Assembly (NCBI RefSeq): GCF_910589235.1
Contig: NC_060962.1
Location: 8,612,588 to 8,676,587 of the forward strand
Origin: Vespa crabro
Taxonomy: Eukaryota > Arthropoda > Insecta > Hymenoptera > Vespidae
DNA: 64,000 bases
Direction of reading: 5' to 3'
Positions 57,791 to 64,000 of this stretch are shown here, one piece after another (position 1 is the first letter of the stretch; each line of letters opens with the position of its first letter). The notes under the pieces were generated by a model. That model ran no database searches and was not told the DNA's origin. It worked only from the letters and a program-made list of their open reading frames with translations. A program made the translations under genes and the position numbers.

Positions 57791-60056
57791 TCACAACCGA
57801 TGATCTTAATCTTTTCATAAATTTTTACTTTAATTTCATGGTTTATGCAAATGTATTCGTAATAACGATATGGATAATAATAAATAAAAAAAAATGGAAA
57901 AAATGAATTTGTTATGTTCGAGATAGAGGAAGGATAGTTGAATATTCATAAAATGTACTTTAACGCATTTGGATGGCACAGTTTGAACCATCGCCCATGA
58001 CAACAATGAAATTTTAATATCCCTCTCTATTCTACTCCATCCCCTCCCTCTCCCTCTCTCCCATATACATGTGAAACAAATTTAAATAATACAAAAAAAG
58101 AAAAAGATGCCTTTATACATTTCTTATTTTTCCACTCTTTTCCCTTCTATTTCTCTTTCTTAAAATAAAATCATTAAAATGACGAATGTAAATGCAATTA
58201 TCTCAAAATTATACGTAATTATCTCCAAATATCCTCGTACTTCTTTAATCAATTTCATCTATGCAAATTCACGATAACTTTGTAAAAGTATACTCAAGGG
58301 GTATCGTTCATATATTATTTTGAAAAATATAATATTATAACATTTATAAATTGATAAGAATGGTCAAGGATCATGATAATTCTAACATTACTAAACAATT
58401 TTTCTATCTAACATTACTGAACATTTTTACATTCTCGTAAAAGCAATTTAGAGTGCCTATTAAATTCTTCCACCGATAAAATAAGCAAATTCCCTTCGTG
58501 TTGACTCAGCTTTTACGCAGGTACTACCAAGCTTATAATAAATGCGTTCGTAATGCGAAAAATTTGCTGTTCTTAGTGGAAAATTGTTGTGAAGAAGAAG
58601 AGAAAAAAAGAACAAAAAATAAAGGGAAAAAGAGAAAAAATATATATATATATATATAAAAATACATTTTTATAACATAAGTTGCCTGTTATAAATACAT
58701 ATATATATATATCTTACTTTGTCTGTAGTTAGGCAAACGTTATTAGTTACGAAGATCGATCGTATTCTCGTCGCTCTAACTCAACAGCAACCTTTAATAC
58801 TACTCACTTTTCATGGAGTCGATAGTTGAACGAAAAACATATTTATCAAACTCTCAACATTTTCTTAAACGTCTTCTATCGACGATCAGTTTTCTCTCTC
58901 TCTTTATTTCTCGCTTAACTTGCGAAAAATAACAAGGATTTTTCACTAGAAAAGAGAGAGAGAGAAAGAGAGAGAGAGAGAAGGAGAGAGAAAAATGTGA
59001 AACAATTTATAAAATGAAAAGAGAAAAATTTTTCATTTCAATACGTATATTTGTTTTCATAATCCAATAATGTAATCATAATGAGAAAGAGAGAAAAAGA
59101 GAAAGAGAGAGAGATCATTATAAATGTTAGATAAACTTTTAGCAACAGCCCGTTTTCATTTGCCCTAAAATATGAGAAAAGTTTTAGCGAAAGTGGTAAA
59201 GAAAAAGAAAGGATGCCCTTTACCGACACGTGTCACCTCATTGAATTTGCGGTAACCCTCGAGGGGACAAAAATCACGGAAGTAAAAAAAATTCAGTCTA
59301 TAAAAAAGGGAAAGGACTTCTAAAGGATCATAGATATAGCTTTTCTCTTCGACGGAGTTGCAAAAGTTTTTATTACACTTATCCATCGTATCTTTTGATA
59401 GTGCATTCTCTTATATTATATATTTGTGCATTTGTCAATGAAAATATGTTATCCCAATGAGAAAATGTTCTTTTTATAGAATTACTAATATGCATAACAT
59501 GCATTGATGGTATATATAAATTAAAATTTTCTTTCTGCCTCTCATCAAACATAGATAAATATCAACAAGAAAAGACATGTTTGCTCCTTTCTTTTTCCTT
59601 TTTTCTCCTTTTTTTTTCTCTCTCTCTCTCTCCTTCACTCGCAGAAAGATCGATAACAAAACATGCAATCATGATATTCATACGTACAACTTTTTTTCCA
59701 GCCTGTCACGTAAAAAAGACAAACACTCGTTTCACACGTATGTACATACATATATATATATTTATATATATATATATATATGTATGGTATAAATGTTTAA
59801 TCATCTAACATTTCTCAATGGGGAACCAAAGATTAGTTCAATTTCTGGCTAAATATTAGGGTGGAAATTTGGAAGTTAACGAGATGTAAGGGTAAAAACT
59901 TCACAGGAGGAACATACTTTCACGTTGATAAATGGATATGTTCTATTTTTCTTCTGTAATTAAATTCTACCTATTCCTTCTCCACAGAGTTAAATATCTC
60001 GTAATGCTTTTTCAAGAAAATTTACGATGAAAAAGAGAGATCAATAAAAAAGAGAA

Positions 60057-60090
<34 letters not shown>

Positions 60091-61139
60091 TCGAAAAAAC
60101 AAAAGAACATTTTGTTTGATATTACGAAAATGGTTCATTCAATTTTCTATGATATTCTAATAAATTTCTGACTTCTAATGATTTTACACGAGAGAGAGAG
60201 AGAGAGATAGATAGAGAGAAAGGAAGAAAAAAAAAGGAGAAAAGACCGATTGGACTTTAGAACGATTTACTTTTAGGAAAAGTTAGATTCGTTTGCTCCT
60301 TCTTAAAGAATTTTTTATGAGAAAAACCTTTCTCAACACTGAAAGTGGATAAACATTGGCATGGTCACGTTCGACTTTTTCGACCGTATGAAATCACGTA
60401 GCTAGCTACTAAAAACTTGTCTATCCATCTCGTGACATATCTTGCAGCTTTCAAAGTAATAGAAGACCTTTGCACGGAACAAAAAAAAAAGAAAAAAAAG
60501 AAAAAAAAGAAAATAATAGGTGATGGTTCGAAAAGAATCAAATAAATCGAAAAAATCCTCAAATTTGTTCTCCGTCAAAAGCTAAAAGCTAAAATTGTAT
60601 TACGTTTGAAGCGAAATTTTTCTTTCGATTCGTTTTCCTTGTCTTTCGTTTTCTTTTTCCTTTCCCCTTTTACAGATACCATTCTATCTTTTATATTACG
60701 ATACTATCTTTCGTAGTACGATATTCAGGGCAATTGAATTATTTTTTTGACGGACAACTTTCTTCCACGCATTTTTTTCTTTTTTCTTTTCTTCTTCTTT
60801 TATTTTATTTTATTTTTTTTTCTTCTTTTTTTCTTCTTTTTTTTTATATTACATCGTCTGTTTTATACACTTCGGATTTTTATCGAACGTTGGGAAACAT
60901 AAAAGATATAGGATTTGTTAACGTGAAATATATGTTGGATACCTTTTTATCCATAACTGTGTCTTTCTAAGTATATCGTGATACAGAAAAAGGAGTATCG
61001 TTATGACGGTAATAAATATATGTTTCAGGAAAAGAAAATCCTTGAAAGACGTAAATCATTCTGTAACGTGATATCTTTCTTTAGGTATTCCCGATCGATT
61101 ACACGATCTCCATATATTTTTTCTATATCTACACCTATG

Positions 61140-61178
<39 letters not shown>

Positions 61179-62294
61179 CTCACTGACAAGTCATTTCACA
61201 TGGATGTAAAACTAATTGGTTCGTTTTTGGAACGATAGAAAAAAAAAAAAAAGAAAAGAAAAAAGAAACCAAAAAGGAAGAAGGAAAAAGAAAAGGAAAG
61301 AAGTTACGATTGACGTAAGACTTTTGTACGCTCGAGAGTTTCATTAGTAACATGTTATCTATCTATCTCAAAATGATACTCGATGGGACATTTTCATCGA
61401 TAGAATATTTCACAACTATATCGAGAATACTGATCTAATTTGGAATTGTCGCGATAATGCTTTCTTATTATTATTCAGTAATCATCTACGTACTCTTACA
61501 CATATCCTACGTAAATATCTACGTAAGTTTACATTTTTTGATAGCATCGTAACATATAAGTAGAATAATTTTTGTGCTGATAATAAATTCCGATAAAAAT
61601 GAGATCATAGAAATTATAACGTAAGTAAAGAAAGTAAAGGTATTTTTTTTTTCTTTTCTTTTCTTTTCTTTTCTAACGATAAGTCTAAAAAAGTATTGAG
61701 AAATTTTAATAAATTTATTATCCAAAATGATAACTGATAAATATCGAGAAGGATTTTTAATTTACAATTAAAATTTCGAGATATTATCATTGTACTTAAA
61801 ATTTTTAATGATTCTTTGAATGCACAGGTGATAAAGAAATGTAAGAAAGGACGAGATTACGATATTCACGTTATCGTTATCTCATTGTTATCATCTAATT
61901 GAACGATATAAAATGGAATTGAAACGATTCCTAATTTTAATGTTAAAAATTACGATAGAAATATGAAAATATTAATTTGAAGATAGATAAAATCCTTACC
62001 AAGTACTATCCACATGACGATTATATTTCCACCGGTTGCAATTAATAAAATGATCGCATATATTAACGACCATGTAAGCTTCTGCCACCAAGGTAGATCG
62101 AATGGTGGTTCTTGAATACCGAATATACAATCGGAAAGTGCATCGCGAAGAACATCTCTTTGCGTCGATCTTCCTAAAGCTTCTTCGGAGACGATTAAAA
62201 ACTCGCTACGATTTAATTTTATTAACAAAGATATATTAAGTTCGAGAATCGACGCAGTGCAATTGTACAAATGTAATTTATTAAGGCTACTCAT
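45274..62294 (-). CDS. Tachykinin receptor (TkR99D type), complete coding sequence in eight exons
   Basis: Class A GPCR for tachykinin-related neuropeptides; family members act at the plasma membrane and couple to Gq/Gs. Joined - strand exons are 62294-62000, 57173-56960, 48304-48170, 48101-48021, 47615-47465, 46719-46523, 46386-46259 and 45401-45274. They give 1329 bases, 442 residues plus stop, with all phases consistent and all introns GT-AG. Landmarks: N-glycosylation sites at N11, N20 and N28; N90 of TM1; LSLAD with D118 in TM2; the disulfide pair C145 and C225; DRY at 169-171; CWFP in TM6 (W308, P310); NPIIY at 348-352; and a cysteine cluster at 368-372. The ECL1/TM3 stretch CTINNFVAHVTVASS and the MAIMHPLKR after DRY match TkR99D rather than TkR86C. 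The start is fixed by an in-frame TAA two codons upstream. The C-tail, about 85 residues, is short. Confidence 0.95.
45402..46258. other. TkR intron 7
   Basis: An 857-base GT-AG intron, A+T-rich, with a TC tract near 45437-45482 (GA in sense) and a TTA tract near 46161. The acceptor is tattttttcag. Confidence 0.88.
46259..46386 (-). CDS. TkR exon 7: helix 8 and proximal C-tail
   Basis: Completes R358, then FRVYFQLIICKCCCALDR, a typical helix 8 ending in a cysteine cluster likely to be palmitoylated, followed by TNVNSPQMREFIELH and RSDQERCRC. The NVNSPQ segment is typical of insect tachykinin receptors. The acceptor was placed at tcatttatag because it keeps FRVYF in frame with NPIIYYWMNNR. 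The donor is G|GTAAGT. Confidence 0.93.
46387..46522 (-). other. TkR intron 6
   Basis: A 136-base GT-AG intron with a TA tract next to the donor (46500-46520 on the + strand) and acceptor tcatttatag. No other feature is visible. Confidence 0.9.
46523..46719 (-). CDS. TkR exon 6: TM6, third extracellular loop and TM7
   Basis: Opens in phase 0 with VVKMFISIVTIFAICWFPY (TM6 with the CWxP switch), then the loop VYHYQHFIQTSYVQHVYLSF and TM7 WLAMSNSMVNPIIYYWMNN. NPIIY is the NPxxY motif. The donor AG|GTGAAT splits the codon for R358. Confidence 0.97.
46720..47464. other. TkR intron 5
   Basis: A 745-base GT-AG intron. Its 3' side (46721-46862) is in sense almost pure pyrimidine, made of CT microsatellites and T runs that end directly in the acceptor. 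Its 5' side has an A run of more than 30 in sense (47411-47441 on the + strand). Confidence 0.9.
46721..46862. repeat. Purine microsatellite block (GA)n, pyrimidine in the receptor transcript
   Basis: GA, GATA and A-rich units for about 140 bases, ending exactly at the acceptor of TkR exon 6. In sense it is an extreme polypyrimidine tract. Confidence 0.92.
47465..47615 (-). CDS. TkR exon 5: TM5 and third inner loop
   Basis: Completes F242, then encodes YNLLFLSMTYLIPIVVMAIC (TM5 with P254), YTLMGRKLWGSK and the basic inner loop 3 that ends QKESMKSKRK, the G-protein contact region. The acceptor is ttgttccag and the donor AAG|GTATAA. The exon ends in phase 0. Confidence 0.96.
47616..48020. other. 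TkR intron 4
   Basis: A 405-base GT-AG intron with two long T runs on the + strand (A runs in the transcript), including one around 47914-47943. No coding sequence is seen. Confidence 0.9.
48021..48101 (-). CDS. TkR exon 4: second extracellular loop
   Basis: Encodes YLNGKTRISCFLAWPDGGYL and NSKTGY. It carries C225, partner of C145, and the AWPDG stretch typical of insect tachykinin receptors. Phases are 1 base in and 2 bases out. The donor is TT|GTAAGT. Confidence 0.95.
48102..48169 (-). other. TkR intron 3, only 68 bases
   Basis: A very short GT-AG intron next to the very long intron 2. It is close to the minimum usual in insects. The acceptor is tcattacag. No other element is visible. Confidence 0.93.
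48170..48304 (-). CDS. TkR exon 3: end of DRY, inner loop 2 and TM4
   Basis: After the acceptor cctgtttcag the first base completes the arginine of DRY and YMAIMHPLKRHMSRRR follows. TM4 contains the conserved W195 and ends AIPNLLYS. The donor AG|GTAAAA splits the codon for R215. Confidence 0.96.
51108..51183. repeat. (TA)n tract
   Basis: A TA tract of about 75 bases with TATC interruptions, in TkR intron 2. Confidence 0.95.
52011..52069. repeat. (TA)n tract
   Basis: A perfect TA tract of almost 60 bases, in TkR intron 2. Confidence 0.95.
54487..54552. repeat. Compound (TA)n(TG)n microsatellite
   Basis: A TA tract followed by a TG tract in TkR intron 2. Confidence 0.95.
55282..55330. repeat. 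(TTCG)n repeat
   Basis: Tandem TTCG units with TTCA and TTTG variants. Confidence 0.92.
55531..55564. repeat. (AATG)n repeat
   Basis: About eight tandem AATG units. Confidence 0.93.
56960..57173 (-). CDS. TkR exon 2: TM2, first extracellular loop and TM3
   Basis: Starts inside the codon for A99 after the acceptor ctttttcacag and encodes HRRMRTVTNYF (inner loop 1), LVNLSLADLMMS (TM2), NSSWPFGAIYC (loop 1 with the disulfide cysteine C145) and TM3 up to SFD. The donor AG|GTATGT splits the arginine codon of the DRY motif, so the motif exists only after splicing. Confidence 0.97.
57174..61999. other. TkR intron 1
   Basis: A 4.8 kb GT-AG intron between TM1 and TM2 exons (sense on - strand). It holds TA tracts near 57744, 58640 and 61155, GA tracts near 58955, 60060 and 60190, T-rich and A-rich runs and otherwise A+T-rich sequence. 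No further exon is recognisable. Confidence 0.88.
62000..62294 (-). CDS. TkR exon 1: extracellular N-terminus and TM1
   Basis: Encodes residues 1-98 and the first base of codon 99. The N-terminus carries three N-x-S/T sites (NCT, NIS, NRS). PPFDLPWWQKLTW leads into TM1, which ends ATGGNIIVMWIVL. The donor is G|GTAAGG. The upstream TAA AAT ATG context means translation starts here unless an unseen intron splits the leader. There is A at -3. Confidence 0.94.
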
Positions 62295-62562
62295 ATTTTA
62301 TCCGAGACTTTATCTCAAATAATTTTCTTCAATTATAATCGTGAGAAAAGATATCCTTTCTCCTTTTTAGATTTTAACGAATGTTATTTATTTAATCGTC
62401 AGTTTATCATTTAAAACCAATACGATTTTCATGAGAATCTTGTTAAAATCGAATTAATAAACGATGCACAGACAAATATGGGTATATTTTCTTGATAATG
62501 AATATTTTCAATGTGAATTTAACGATTCAATGAGCTCGAACTGATTTTATTTCATTTTCTAT

Positions 62563-62621
<59 letters not shown>

Positions 62622-63263
62622 TAATAAAATCATAAGATTTATGCGAGCGGAATTAAAATAAGCTGTTAACGAATAGAATAATTGGTAGTTTTAATCGATT
62701 CCAATTTCAAAATGTTATTACGTGTTCTCCCTTTCCTTTTTTATTTTCTTTCTTTCTTTCTTTTTGTTCTGTTTTTTTTTTTTTTTCGTTGTTCTTTTCT
62801 TCTCGAATTTATTATTTTGTACGATTATTATTAATTGGACAGTCTTGTTAAGAGTATTGTCAAGCACGCTTAGCTATTGTACTAATAAGAAAATCTCTCT
62901 TGAAATCTGAGTTAAGAAAGATGCGGCCTTTAAAAATTCCAAGTCTTCTTCTCCTGTAGTTTGTTTTTTCTAATAATCTTGCATTAAGATAACACAACGA
63001 TAATATCGAATATCATTATCTATTTTATATTCAAGATCAGTTTTCAATCTTAATATAAATCGTATCGTGCTTCCTTCTATATTATATCAATATTTTATTA
63101 TTACGAAAATTAACGTTATTTCAACATTCGTTTGATAAATCTTCGATAAATGCGTCGATTACATTCTTCTTCTACGATCCTTGATGATTCGCGATTGAAG
63201 AATTTTTAAAGTTGATGAAGAACAAGCACATTTATTTTCACACGAGAGTAACACTAACATGGA

Positions 63264-63306
<43 letters not shown>

Positions 63307-64000
63307 AGAAAAAAAGAAGAAGAACTATACTCATTAATTTAAAGCACACTTAAACCCAAAGGCTTAAACGTTATGATAATTTGACAGAAGGATCGTATCA
63401 CTTCTACTTTTGACATTTGAATTTTGATCTGAAACATTCGAAACATTTATTAAAATACACGCGCGAATCCTTGTATCGCGTGTCCTTTCTTTATCGAGAA
63501 ATCGCAACCACCGAGGGTACACCATAATTAAAATTTCACTAGAAATAGGAAATGGAAAAGGTTTAAGATTATTATGATTATTCGGTTATTCTCGAATGAT
63601 CGAAAGAAAAATGATCGATCATTGTAATCGATTAAATGTAGAGAAAAAAAAAAAGATTGAAACATTTTTTTTTCCTTTTGCTATTATTTCTTTTTTCTTT
63701 TCTTTTCTTTTTTTTTTTTTTATTCCTTTTTTTCTTCGGTCTATCGTTTTTTAATTCGATCAACGGACAAACAGAACTTTTTATCGCTCGATCGAAAAAA
63801 AAAAAAAAAGAGAACACTTTTCCTTTTTAGATTGTGATGTTACGAGGTATACAATGTCGAAATAAAATCAAGAGGTTTCGTTGGGTATACCGTTCTCACG
63901 AACCTCGGCGGAGATACTGAAGCCTTGAAAAGCATGTTCATTCAAAGATGCGTGCGCAATGGCATATACTACCATCGCTACTCCTCGCACCTCTTTCTCC
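62295..64000. other. Sequence upstream of the TkR start codon
   Basis: Must contain the 5' untranslated region or its adjoining intron on the - strand. There is a TA tract (62566-62618), a GA tract (63266-63299), and T- and A-rich runs. The last 170 bases are GC-richer and open in a frame on both strands. No promoter element can be assigned with confidence. Confidence 0.55.
62566..62618. repeat. (TA)n tract upstream of the TkR start
   Basis: A perfect TA tract of about 50 bases, some 270 bases upstream of the TkR start codon on the - strand. Confidence 0.95.

Overview
The window is A+T-rich animal nuclear DNA, packed with di-, tri- and tetranucleotide microsatellites and long poly-A/T and polypyrimidine runs. 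It holds two intron-rich genes whose products are typical of insects. The exon structure, the base composition and the tachykinin receptor of the TkR99D type point to an insect genome. A hymenopteran would fit, but that placement is an inference.

The left part (about 10.0-26.2 kb, + strand) carries all but the 5' end of a tetraspanin gene. Seven constitutive exons and a pair of alternative penultimate exons can be assembled with every splice phase matching. The large extracellular loop has eight cysteines, which places the protein in the TspanC8 group, the partners of the ADAM10/Kuzbanian metalloprotease. Two tandem, diverged, phase-compatible copies of the exon for the end of the large loop and most of transmembrane segment 4 lie at 20378-20488 and 25122-25238. 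They look like mutually exclusive exons. One intron of this gene uses a GC donor instead of GT. The first coding exon, for the cytoplasmic N-terminus and the first half of TM1, was not found and is probably upstream of the window.

The right part (about 45.3-62.3 kb, - strand) carries a complete eight-exon coding sequence for a 442-residue class A GPCR, a tachykinin receptor of the TkR99D (DTKR) type. All seven introns are GT-AG and all phases agree. The two genes are convergent (tail to tail) and separated by about 19 kb.

That 19 kb intergenic interval and the introns consist mainly of simple repeats with islands of more complex sequence. The most notable islands are a comparatively GC-rich one with a CRE-like motif and a perfect hairpin (28.7-29.3 kb) and a microsatellite-poor island (about 40.3-43.4 kb) with an old tandem duplication and weak hints of an unannotated transcript. 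I found no supportable rRNA, tRNA, CRISPR array or intact transposon. Most long open frames are translations of simple repeats and are not genes. The two genes have no evident functional link: one organises membrane proteases, the other senses a neuropeptide.
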